Below, piece after piece: positions 50,151 through 60,767 of a stretch of DNA of 64,000 bases. This DNA is from Adiantum capillus-veneris (lineage: Eukaryota > Streptophyta > Polypodiopsida > Polypodiales > Pteridaceae). A program made the position numbers and the translations under genes. Positions within the stretch are counted from its first letter, which is position 1. Each line of letters opens with the position of its first letter. The stretch lies in contig CM043953.1 in assembly GCA_014529385.2 (NCBI GenBank), positions 62,557,872 to 62,621,871 of the forward strand. Reading direction: 5' to 3'. The notes below the pieces were generated by a model, which had not been told where the DNA came from, searched no databases, and saw nothing but the letters and a program-made list of their open reading frames with translations.

Positions 50151-50400
50151 CCTCCTTGGTTGCAACTATCACACTCATCCTCTACTCCAACACTCTCTCT
50201 CTCTACACCATCTCCATTGCTGCAGCAAGGAAGCTCCTCTCTCCTCCCCTACCACCTTCCATTGCCACACCAAGCAAGGGTTATCCACCTTCTCCTCCCA
50301 TTGCCACAAGGGTTAACCACCTCCTCATATCACTTTATCCCACCTACATTGTAGCAACAAGCAAGGTCCTTCTCCTCCTCCTAGTTTTCTTGGCTCAACC

Positions 50401-51578
50401 ATGGCCAACTCTACTTCGCAAAGGCGGCCAAAGGATGAGGTCATAGCACTTGCATGCCACAACACTAGAGGTGTAGATGATGAGTGGGTGCCACAAGAGT
50501 TCACCAAAGGTGCTTGGGTATATATGCAACCATCTGCTATTAGCCCTCATCGTGTGCGGAATCGTGCAAACTTGGATCTTCATTGGAAAGGAAAGCTCCT
50601 TGGCTTCAAGAACCGCAAAGACAAGGGGACCGTAGCCATTGTACAACATGTTTTCTCAATGTCAACCATGCATTTGCAACAACCACCTCGATTTCCAACA
50701 CATTGTAAGTACATGTTTTGAGAATACAAAGCTAGGTGTGAAATCACAGTGTAATGTTATTATAGATTCATACTTAAGATTTATCATGCATTTATAGTCA
50801 TATTTTCATCCACGTTGGTGGAGGAGCAGCCACTACATAGTCTCTCCGACACATTCAATGCTATACATGCGGATATTCGAGCAATAATGTTCCCACATCT
50901 TTGCCCAACCAAACTGGTTCAAAGAAGGATTTTCTTCTATTCTCACTCCTATATTGTCCCTACTTCTACACAAGCGTTTGGAACGCTTGAACCTATCAAA
51001 GTAACTTCCTTATTAAGTATGGAGTGGTCGGTGCCAGATTTGTGGTCAGTAGCATCTTTCAAGCAAAAGATGATACTGGATGTCCAAAACTCTTTGAAAT
51101 ACTCTAAAGCTTCTAGGTCTGTGGGCTTGAGTTGGTGTTTGCCTATTCATTGTTTTGTGCACATTTTTAAAGAGTTTGGATTTGTGGAGACTACCACAAT
51201 GCTTGTATGTAAAGATGCGCATTACGAGGAATTAGGAAAGCTTTTAGAAGAGGACTGGGGTTTTGTGGAGGGCATGCACAACGGGGACCGTACCGTTGTA
51301 AGGTTGGAGCTGCAGGTATTGGAATGCGCTATTTGAAATCCCGCACCTCCTTGTACATACGATTTCACTATGATCGTTGGATGTGCAAGCTTGGAATGTG
51401 GACTCCCTTACAGAGTGTAGACGGCACTATTGCAAGCTTTGACATTGCAGTGAAGATGCCCAACGATGCTTTGAAGGCAGTCCAAGTGAACAAGCATTGG
51501 ACTCTCAGTAACATTTGGTTATTATGGGTTTTGAGGCCCTTCAACAAGCACAATTTCGTTTACAAGGTCACAAGGTGA
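50401..51578 (+). pseudogene. Plus-strand gene of unknown function in the 9.5 kb element
   Basis: Frames 50401-50721, 50815-51336 and 51324-51578 probably belong to one gene. The first starts MANSTSQRRPKDEVIALACH and is basic and hydrophilic. The second has LSDTFNAIHADIRAIMFPHLC and a mixed alpha/beta look. A shift near 51330 links it to RYLKSRTSLYIRFHYDRWMC. A TATA-less, CT-rich leader lies upstream (50155-50230). I recognise no domain. Both frames read in the same direction as the next gene. Confidence 0.4.
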
Positions 51579-51974
51579 GAATGCTTCCACCACATTTTCA
51601 ATACGTCATGGTTTGTCGATCATTGGATGCTTTTGTAATGAATGTCCACAGATTGGGAAGAGAATGGAATACAAATTGAAGGTCGAGGAGGACTAGGGGA
51701 TGGATGGAACTATGCTATCGATCTTATAACTTTGTAACTCTTGCAATTTTCAAACTGATCCCCGCTGTAATCAACATGATTTGCTTCGGCAAATCATGCC
51801 TTTGAATCTAATTTTTTGCATTGGGATGAGAAATCATTTTTTGGTGAAAGTGCCTTTTTTTTAATGTCTTAAAAAAAGGGTCCATTATAAAAGGGGGGCC
51901 ACCTAACTCGTTCACTATTTTCACTTTTGCAACTCTTGAGCTCCTCCACTCTCTATCTACACCCCAGGCTAGAC

Positions 51975-53549
51975 ATGGATGCTTCCACAGCCTCTGCACC
52001 TACAGCCACATCCACCCCTTTGTCACGCTTCATCCTCTTCCTCGAGGACACCAAATAAAAAGGGAAGTTGGACCTCCACACCTTTTTTACTCGTCTCCCT
52101 GACCTTGAAGCCATAGTTGCCCTTCACATGGATGCATTTGCCGAGAGTTTTGCGTTCATGGAGGAGCACATCATAAAATATTATGTATCTATCCCCCCAC
52201 ATGTAGGGATCTGGGTGCCTTGCGATCTTTTGCGCTATATACACAAAGGTGATCGCCCATTCTCCAAGCCGTTGCAACGATTCCAAGAAATTGCAACCGA
52301 TGCAGGCCATTACTTGGACGAGCAAGCCCCAGGGGTGTCAGCGCTCAAGAAGCGCAAGTTGGGGGTGGAGTACCTTTCTCGGCTCGCATTTATCTTCTTG
52401 GTGAGCGAGGAACCTGATTTGGAGGAGCTCCGCTTACCACACCTTCAGGTTGGGTCCTTTATCAAGGACACCAAGGAGCAGCAGATTATCCCCATGAACC
52501 CTGCAGGCAGAAGGAAAGGCACATCGGCTCGAGTACCCTAGGGGTCTTGAGGAAGTGGTTGATAAATCCATAGTTGCGGCTGGCCCTAGTGACACTCCAG
52601 TGCCACTACCACTGACGGATGTGGCTATCCCAGAGGTAGAAATAAGCCGCTTCTCCTCAGTGTTAGTGGATGGGGAGGAGTATGTGTTCCTGCATGATTT
52701 GGAGAAAGCATTTGGCTTGCGCATGGATGAATGCTTGAGCGTGCTATGCAGCAGCACCAAATGTCCCTTAGACAATACGCCAGATGCCCTAGAAAGCAAG
52801 CTCTTGCTAGATGGGGACTCTGTTGCTGACACTATTGCAGTTGTATGTGCGGATGTCCTAGCAGCAGAGCAGTTGCACGTGGCTGATGAAAATTCCAAGC
52901 CATGCAAGCCAAGGTTGAGGCTGCTAGAATGCCTATGCCATTATGCAACCTCCCATCTGATGATCCAAAGCTCGTATCTGTGGTGCATGGGAGCATTGAC
53001 TTGGATGCAAAGGGCAACAGGGAGGAGGACGACAAGGAGCAGGAGGTAAACTGTCTCCTAATTTCCATGTTACTATTTTATCCTTCATTGTCTTTTTTCT
53101 CAACCTTCATCGGTTTATGACACGATGTCGTGGAGGTTGATGATTTTGCTGCAAGGACAGATGGCAAGCAGACGGGCTTTGGACCTCAAGCTTCCCTTGC
53201 GCATTACCTAGGACAACTCCCCCCTGGCAATGTGGCCATTATCCATAATGAATTTACTCCCCAAGCCCATTTTATGACTTGGTCGTTAAAAGCTTTGAGC
53301 AAGTTTTTGTGTTTGAGCACCATTGCTCAAACTGCGCATCAAGTGTTCCTAGTGCGTAGATCCCTTGTATGCACAGCGTTTGGCACTGGCTTACGTGGTA
53401 AAGTGCTTTCCCAGATAGGGATACATGCTTCCATTGGCTCAACTGACCCAAAGGCCATAGCGCAGTCCCTCTTGACTGGGGAGTTGCCTTACGCGCAAAA
53501 TAGGCGCCAGGAAATGGTCAAAAAAGTTATGAACTCCTCAGATACATGA
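51975..53549 (+). pseudogene. Second plus-strand gene of unknown function, several lesions
   Basis: The ATG at 51975 opens MDASTASAPTATSTPLSRFI, a TAA at 52056-52058 interrupts, and coding-like sequence goes on in frame to 52541. The frame shifts near 52500-52540 into PRGLEEVVDKSIVAAGPSD, and again near 52890 into a helical FQAMQAKVEAARM segment. A probable intron (about 53047-53126) precedes the last exon, 53130-53549, which ends in a basic RRQEMVKKV helix. The segment SRFSSVLVDGEEYVFLHDLE looks like a compact domain but I cannot name it. Multiple breaks mean this copy is dead. Confidence 0.45.
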
Positions 53550-53689
53550 TGTAAAAATCACCGTTTTGGAAGTAATAAAAAATATTTGAAATTGTCTCTC
53601 TATCTTGCAAATTCTTTTGAATGTGATTTTTCAATCTTGAAAATTGTTTCAATTGGTGATATGAAAATTGTTTTGATTGGTGACTTTGT

Positions 53690-54480
53690 AATTTCAAGTT
53701 CTGTATGTAATTTAAGTCAATTTCAGTAAATTTAGGTATTTTATGTTCCCTAGGGGGTAGATAAGCCTACCAAGGGCCAAAAAAAGCATGGCCACAAGGG
53801 CGCGCAAATGGCCCATTCATCAATTTTGGATGGGCCATTTGTGCGCCCTTGTGGCCAGGCTTTATTTTGCCCCTGGTAGGCTTATCTACCCCCTAGGATA
53901 CTTACAAAGCACAAATTTATTGAAATGAATTGGTATGGCATCATTAATTTAGATGCACCCTTTTTATGGAAATTCCAGCATATGTTCACACTCAAGGACA
54001 CTAGAAAGGTGAAATCAATTATGAAATGAAGTTTCCAGCACACTATCGTTTGCTTTAGCTCTACCTAGTACACCCTTGCACCAAAAAGTCCAATTACATT
54101 GGACATTTCAAAAATCCAAATTAATGTTCCATAGACACTTGGTTTCACAATATGTTATTTTTGTTGATATCCTATAGGGAATTCAAAGCTTGAAATGGCC
54201 AAAAAAGGGTGTCCACAAGGATCCATGTAAAATAATGTTGCAAAACCAATAGGTTTTAGTAAATTTGTGCTTTTTAAGTACCCTTGCGGGTAGATAAGCC
54301 TACAAGGGGCAAAAAAAAGCCTGGCCACAAGGGCGCACAAATGGCCCATCCAAAACTGATGGATGAGCCATTTGCGCGCCCTTGTGGCCAGGCTTTTTTT
54401 TGCCCCTTATAGGCTTATCTACCCCCAAGGGTACTAAAATTACTGAAATTACATACAGAACTTGAAATTACAAAGTCATT
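53690..54480. repeat. Nested inverted repeats with two 155-bp hairpins
   Basis: 53745-53903 and 54281-54438 are each near-perfect foldbacks with arms of ~70 bp (outer phrase GGGTAGATAAGCCTAC, inner phrase GGCCACAAGGGCGC). They are copies of one another. An additional outer inverted pair lies at about 53690-53745 ('gtaatttcaagttctgtatg') and 54438-54485. The inner 370 bp are unique and AT-rich. This sits between the plus-strand and minus-strand gene sets of the 9.5 kb element. Confidence 0.9.
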
Positions 54481-54594
54481 TCATTACAAAGATAATAGAC
54501 ACAATAGACACAACTGTTGATCATATTGTCATTGGAAAGTCAAATCATTACAAAGATAAGCGTGTACAATACAAAGAGAGGTAACTTCGGCTAA

Positions 54595-55484
54595 TGCTCG
54601 AAGTCTCGTGCAATCGACGTGCAAGCTGCATATCTTTTGGCTGTATTGTCACTCGCTTTGCATGAATGGCGCATAGGTTGGTATCTTCCAACACCGAAAT
54701 GATGTGGGCCTCTACAGCTTCTTGAATAGCCCTAGCGCTATTGCTTGCATTCTATACTGATTTCCATAGCTTTGAAGCACCTCCTTCACAGTGCAAGCAA
54801 AGGGGGCGCGTCGAATCAAAAGCTCCGTCGTCTTCTCGTAGTGGCAGATTTTTGCAAATGTCCTTGCTATTTTTCGGCGCCGCTGCGGTTGTCTTGGGGG
54901 CACTTGCACATTTGTTGGCGGGCGGCGTTTAGGCTTCTTGAAAAACTTAGACTTGCGCATGTTTACATGCTTAGGGGTTGGTTCTGCAGCCTCTTCTGAT
55001 TCTTCCTCTTCCCTTGGCTGCCGATCTTGTCGTGTGGGGAGAGCTCCCTGGCCTCGAGGCAATGTCTTCCCCCCAACGGCCACCCAATGTGTGTGCGGTA
55101 TTTTATCTCGCAGCCATGGTGGCTGACTCTCTAATTCAGTATCTGTATGGACCACCCGAGTCCTGGATGGTCCTGCTTGTGATTGGTGGTGCGACGGCTC
55201 CTCCCTATCGGACTCTGTTGTTTGCTAGCCCTCTTCTTCTCTCCAGCGCTGGGTACGTTGCTTCATTCTCCTTCTAGGTGTTATATCTTGAGGAGGTGGA
55301 GATTCAACAGTCCTGGATGACTCTCGTGCCCTACCACCATGCCCACTACCAATGAGTTCCTGGAACGGCCAGACGTTCGTGGCCGTTTTCTTGTGCCTTT
55401 AAGCCATGACGGCTTCTCACATCCTTGGAGGGTGTTTTTTTTGGCAAGCGGATGCTCTTTTGCGGTTTGTTTGGTGCGCACCAT
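54595..55484 (-). pseudogene. Divergent histone H3 variant (CENH3-like), frameshifted
   Basis: Exon 1 starts at 55484 with VRTKQTAKEHPLAKKNT, the H3 tail, and runs to a donor near 55369 (TTG|GTAGTG). Exon 2 begins near 55145 after CATACAG. It encodes a long Arg/Pro-rich tail and then the histone fold: FAKICHYEKTTELLIRRAPF, TVKEVLQSYG and, after a one-base deletion near 54728-54735, [30 protein letters not shown] and MQLARRL. This covers alpha-N to alpha-3 of H3. The RAPF block and long tail recall centromeric H3, whereas [14 protein letters not shown] is the canonical loop 2. A functional role would be nucleosome deposition; here the deletion splits alpha-2. It lies inside the 9.5 kb element. 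Confidence 0.85.
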
Positions 55485-55649
55485 TTCGTTGGTAGGAGCT
55501 CACCTGTTCTTAAGAAATGAGTGGTTTATGAGAGCATGCAATATTTATAAGGGCCCATTTAAAAAGGGCCCTGTTCACACTAATTTTTTAAAAAAAAGTA
55601 TTATTTTTTAAATAAACATGTCGCTAAGAGTTGGACCCTACGTTCACGT

Positions 55650-58589
55650 TTAGTGACTCGCGCAGTATCCACTTTCATCCTTGTCGCACTCTACATCGCC
55701 ACCATGCAACATGCTTGGTGGAACCTTGCGACATTTGCCACTTGTTGCTATGCTCTTGACGACTCCATTTCCGCACTTCAATAGCAATCTTGAATTGTCG
55801 CACACGCTCCATTGTGAGCTTACGAGCAAATGTTGTGCGAAAAAACTAATTGAACATCTCCTCCAAATAATTGGATTGCACCATTCCACCACCATGTCGA
55901 GTATTTTTGAAGTACACTCCCCTTGCTCGATAATGGGACTTCTCCATGCCTTGAGTGCTATAAATTTCAAGCGATCCCTACTTGTGCATAAAAAATGCAT
56001 CATGCGCAAACAAGATATGTTGTTCACATGAGTAAACAATCCACATTATTAAATAAAAACAATCCCTTGTAATGAATACACCATGTAAAATGACTTACCA
56101 TGTAATGTGTGATGTTATTTTCACCCCAAGAAAGGGTGAAGACCTTGGTAAAATCCGCCAAGTCTTCTTGAAATGATTGGTGTTGTTCTTCTGTTGTGCT
56201 GTTAAGGCCCATAAGCTTGACCATTTTATCAAAATGTGCCCAAACTTGCTTGCGCTTGTTTGCAAGCTCGCCATTTGAATCATTGTGGTAGTAGCTTTGC
56301 ATAACTCCTTCCAAAGCTCCCAAAGGTTACCTGCCTGCTAGTTGGAGCTGTTTTGAGCATCATATCGACTTGGCTTTCCTTGGGAAACTTTCTTCAAAAA
56401 GTGTCTAGCTTTTTGTCCACTCATTGACACTTGTTGAGCAATTTCATGGGCCTCCCCTGTGTTCTTGGCAGCAATGATAGACACATTTCCACCGTGACAG
56501 CCAATGGAATTCAAGAGTACCTCCACTCTTTCGATCGCTTCCTGGGACTTTTCCAACGGTTTCATTGTGAAAGCATAGTCAATGTGGAGCTTCAATAGCC
56601 TATCAAAAATGCGCATGAATGCGTGTAATGTACAAAAATGTACATTCGATAGAGAAAATCGAAATATTGGATTCCAAGCGTGGTCCTTTTGATCACGGTC
56701 TGGGGCATTGAGCATGGGACATCTCAAAATAGATGCTTCCCATTCTCTACCTTCATCTCCGACATCACGACAATATAACCCTTGTTCTCCATGCCCTTGC
56801 CATGGAAGCATGGAACCGGCCTTTGCAGTGCTCTTATGTGATTTTTGTCCATTAGGTTTGTACCCTCGAGTGAAAAATGGACAAGGCATGAGAGAAGAAG
56901 CCCCTTGTTTGCAGCCAAGCAAACACTTTATGGTCTTCAAATCCCCACCTAAGTGCCACTCCACATCATAACTACCAAAACCCTCAATCTCCAACTTCTA
57001 ACTTGCAATTTGGAAGTGTATTACTTCTGTGATCCATGGGGTTCTCTCAAAAATCCATGAAAGTACTCCATTGGTCTCTTTGGGCACCTCAATAGCACCC
57101 AACCACCAAATGTCTTTCTCTGATTGCACGCTAAAATATGGGGTGGGAGATGGCTCGACTGAATCCCTTCGCTTGGTTTGCAGAAGGGCCTCGTGCATTA
57201 GAGTGACACTTAGCCTCTCTAACCTTCAGCCTTTCACTATTTGACACTCATTGAGTTTCAGCACAAAAGCGACTTTTGTGCCAAGCACTACAAAATAAAT
57301 AGTGCTATGACCTTAAACTTCAGACTCTATGATAAAAATAATACCAAAGAAAAAAGTAAAGTGTGTCACCTTCTTCAGGTAACTCGTAAAATCTAAGCAT
57401 GGCTTCTAAGATCCACGAAAATATTGTTCCACATTGTGTAAGGAAATCCCTTCTCCGAAGGTCTTATGGATTGTTTCTTACCTTTTCCCCTTGTCTTTGT
57501 TGCGCACAAAGCATAAAGGGAAGTTGGCATTGTGTCCTCAATGTGTAGGTATGTCCCAATGCGGGAGAACACATCTTCGTTTGTGGCCTTCTTTGCGAGC
57601 TTGACCTTATGAGGAACGGGAAATAGGTTTTCCACAATGCCATGTTCTTTGAGGGCATCCTTTAGGAGTTGGAAAATAGCGTGATACACTTTGGTGTTGA
57701 TTCCAGCCTCATCACAAGCTTGTTGAACATCATCATCACTAACCATATTTCTTAATTTACGCATAAGGTCCTTGGTGACTGCATCCTTTATGTAATTACC
57801 TCCAGGTGATTGTAAGATAGAAATCACATCCTAAGTATTGAAACAACTATTGAGAAGGTTGACTCGATCATCTTGGCTTGTTCCACCGCATGCCTCCTGG
57901 ATGAAGTTTCTAGCAACAAATAAACATAAATGTTAGAAAATAGTGTGAAGTAAGAATGCATCATGCAAGTAAAGACCAAATCACCTTGTGGCTGTAACTC
58001 GTCGTTTGCGTGCTCCTCCCGAATGTGCAAGAGTTTCAATGGATGAATACGTGCGTTTGCGTTCCCTTACACCAAGGGATGTTTCTTTCAAGTATGTGAT
58101 GGTGTTGGTAAGCTTCTGGATGTGGGACTCCTTTTCTTGCATTTGTTGTTCAAGAGTTTTAACTACCCTCTTCGAAGAGGCAACACTCTCTTGTAATGCC
58201 GTCGTCTTGAGGTGAAGAGCTTGACATTCGTGCATCCACATATACAAAGAAGCACCTGCACCCATACACAACCGCTTGCAATAGCCTAACAAGCATGCTT
58301 CTCCCCTCCCAAGAAATTGAAGAAATGTGGAAAGGCTATTAAACGGTGGATGGAAGCGGATTATAGGATCGTAAGGGTACAAATGGCCATCCACCCAAAT
58401 GTCAACATTGGTCTCACAAGCGGTGCGACGTTCTTGTGATGACCTTTGATCACCTTCACTAGTGGTCTTCGGTGCAAATGCCGTGGGTAAGCGAATATGT
58501 ATGCTTTTGGTGTGCGGAGTACGTGGTGATGGAAGCAAACCATTTGTGATGTCCGTGAGCACCATGGAAGCTGTTGCGTGAGGAAGCAA
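55650..58589 (-). pseudogene. Large transposase-like gene of the 9.5 kb element
   Basis: A multi-exon minus-strand gene starts near 58589 (Ser/Pro-rich N-terminus, then a coiled coil, KRVVKTLEQQMQEKESHIQK, at about residues 145-175). After an intron near 57905-57985 come SPGGNYIKDAVTKDL (57393-57830) and FVLKLNECQIVKG (57240-57290). Then EWHLGGDLKTIKCLLGCKQG with CPFF and FCTLHAFMRIFDRLLKLHI follow (56340-56994). This order (strand, GGDxK.....G..GA...CP, then LH...R..D) is what I recall from uncharacterised transposon-encoded proteins of animals; the Asp in GGDLK may be catalytic. In-frame stops lie at 57831-57833, 57226-57228 and 56998-57000. The C-terminal part below 56323 is further broken. 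Confidence 0.55.
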
Positions 58590-58599
58590 ATGATGAAAA

Positions 58600-59132
58600 G
58601 ATAGAGGGGGAAGGGTAGAGAGGTTGAGGAAGATGGGAGGAGAGAAGGAGTGAGGGGGGGAGGGAGAGATTGGGGAGGAGGAGGAAGGTAGGGGCAGGGA
58701 GGGAGAGGAGAGGGAGAGGGAGAGAGGAGGGAGGAGGGAGGAGGGAGGAAGGAGGAGAGAACAAAATGTTTATTACTTTTTGGGGGAACAGATTTTTGAA
58801 AAAATGGACTTTTTAAACTTGTGGGTTAAAAAATGGGTCAGAAAATGATTTTTGGATATGTATATATGTTGCGAGGGAGTTTTAAGTAAAAACAAGTAAA
58901 AATGATTTTTTTTTTTAAAAGTCAAATTTTGACTCTTTGTGACCCACGTTTTTGCTGATGTGGACACACCCCTATGCTTCCTTCACTTTAAAAAAAGCTA
59001 GAGAGAGAAAGTAACCCTTTAGGTCCACATCCTACATTTGTCTTAAAAAAAGGCTAGAAAAGCCTACTCAAAACTACCTTCTTCAATGCCCTTGCCCCCT
59101 AAACCCCACACATTCCTTACAAGGCCCATGCA
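58600..59132. repeat. Right subterminal region, purine-rich then AT-rich
   Basis: 58600-58760 is a GGA/GGGA tract. It is followed by A/T homopolymers and 'gtcaaattttgactctttgtgaccc'. This may act as promoter and leader of the minus-strand gene starting at 58589. No ORF. Confidence 0.7.
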
Positions 59133-59152
59133 AGGTTCATATTTCTCCTAAT

Positions 59153-59871
59153 GTGAATAAATGTAAACAAAAATTGCTCACAATGCTCCAAGGGCACAAA
59201 TATGTTTCTTGGATTGACCTAGATCTGCCAAGGGTTAACCTTAACAAGGCCCACTCTTGTCTCGACATGCGGTTCTTACAACCTTTAACCACTTGGCATC
59301 AAAGTTGTAGGTAAATCTCTTAAAATTGATCTTTTAGACATCTTGGATCACACCAAAGTAATCAACCTACCCTATTATTTTCCATAAACTTATCTTGCTT
59401 TGCTATTCAAAGCTGGTGATCATTATACCTCTATTGAAAGTGGTTATTCATTCATCTTTCCATGATTTGACATCCATGCAACCAAAGTGCTCCATAATTG
59501 TGATACTCTTCTACAAGGAGACTTGGTGATCTCTAGGAGACATAAATATAGATTTTACTTACATGCCAAACGCAATATCCAACAAGAACTCAACATGCAC
59601 AACATTTGATATGCTACTAGACATTGTGGTTACAAAGAGTGCAATGTATAGCTTAAAGTTGGATCAAAAAACCTTCAACACATAAGCTGACACGTTTGAA
59701 TCAACCAACATGATAAACATCAACAACCTTACAATGATTTGACCGTGTGACTATAAACAACAGACTTGTGACAAATCACAAAGAAGAAACCATGTAAAAT
59801 CTTGAAATAGTATCAATTTATCATATAAGAACAATCAAACTGCAAGAAACAAGTACATCAGCACAAAATAC
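59153..59871 (-). repeat. Repeat R, copy 3, right part
   Basis: Continues copy 3 from 49665: 'ttgctcacaatgctccaa' onward aligns with 46916 and beyond, and 'ttgatatgctactagacattg' with 47735. It is ended by the Copia LTR at 59872. Confidence 0.8.
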
Positions 59872-60707
59872 TGTTAGGAAATAAGACGTAGCTAAATAGA
59901 TAATTGAGTAGATTACTTAATGGAGAGAGACAGATTTATATACACGAGATTATAGAGTAGAGAGAGAGAGAGAGAGAGGGAGTACACACGATATACGTGG
60001 TTCACCCAATGTGGGCTACGTCCACAGGAAAGCAGCCACTCAATGGATTTAGTACTTCAAAACAAGAAGTAGTTTACAAAGGGATTATACCCTTAATGGA
60101 GCTCCCGCCTTGCTTCACTCTCACCACCTCACACTCACCTTGTTGCATCAACTTCACACTATGAAATGTGTGTAGAAATGGACTCCTTTTATAGGCCAAA
60201 AGGGCTGCCCTCTCTTATGAGAGACAGCCATGTGTAGCCGCCCTTGTACGAATAAGTCCAAATCGGACCCTCCAATCCGCCCATGTGTGGCCGCCCTTGA
60301 GAAGACAAGTCCGCTTTTGAATTCGGCCATCGGCCATTGAATTCGACCACCGGCCACCGGCCATTGACTTCCGACCACCGGCCAACGGCCATTGACTTCC
60401 GACCACTGGCCATCGGCCATTGACTACCGGCCACCGGCCAACCGACCGGTTGTTTTCCGACCACTTTCCGGCTGCCGTCCGGCCATAATATTCCGGCGAA
60501 AAAGAATATTCCGGCGAAAAAAAAAGTCTCGAGGGCCTCCGCCCCCAAGGCCTTTAAAGTTGCCCCTGATTCTTGTCTGTGAAAATTTTGGTTTCCGGTG
60601 AGTGATTTTCCTTCACGCACGATGGCTTCTCCTCATAATGGGGGCCTTACAAATGTGCGCTTTTACCACATAAAATTACAAGGGTAAATCAGGCTCCATA
60701 CTTAACA
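59872..60707 (-). repeat. 3' LTR of Copia element
   Basis: 836 bp from TGTTAGGAAATAAG to ACTTAACA, i.e. TG..CA on either strand. Next to it at 60708-60721 the minus strand reads CCAAGTGGGAGATT, the polypurine tract. Inside are a GA tract (59961-59978) and, at 60320-60450, a minisatellite of GGCCATTGACTTCCGACCA-type units of about 30 bp. The other LTR lies beyond the right edge. Candidate flanking 5 bp: AATAC at 59867-59871. Confidence 0.85.
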
Positions 60708-60767
60708 ATCTCCCACTTGGAGACTGATCTCCAAACCAAACCTGTGACTACTTTCCATTCTGGCTTC

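Larger units (their letters stand above)
49666..59152. mobile_element. ~9.49 kb TIR element carrying a histone H3 variant and transposase-like gene
   Basis: CATTAGAAAAAATATGAACC at 49666-49685 is matched in inverse by CATTAGGAGAAATATGAACC at 59133-59152, with weaker pairing continuing about 15-20 bp inward (GGGCCTT blocks). Repeat R is interrupted precisely here: its left half ends at 49665 and its right half restarts at 59153, so the insertion is seen directly. A target duplication is not certain; a TA at both ends (49669-49670 and 59148-59149) inside a CATTAATG-like site is possible. Plus-strand genes occupy the left half and minus-strand genes the right half. Superfamily unknown. Confidence 0.75.
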
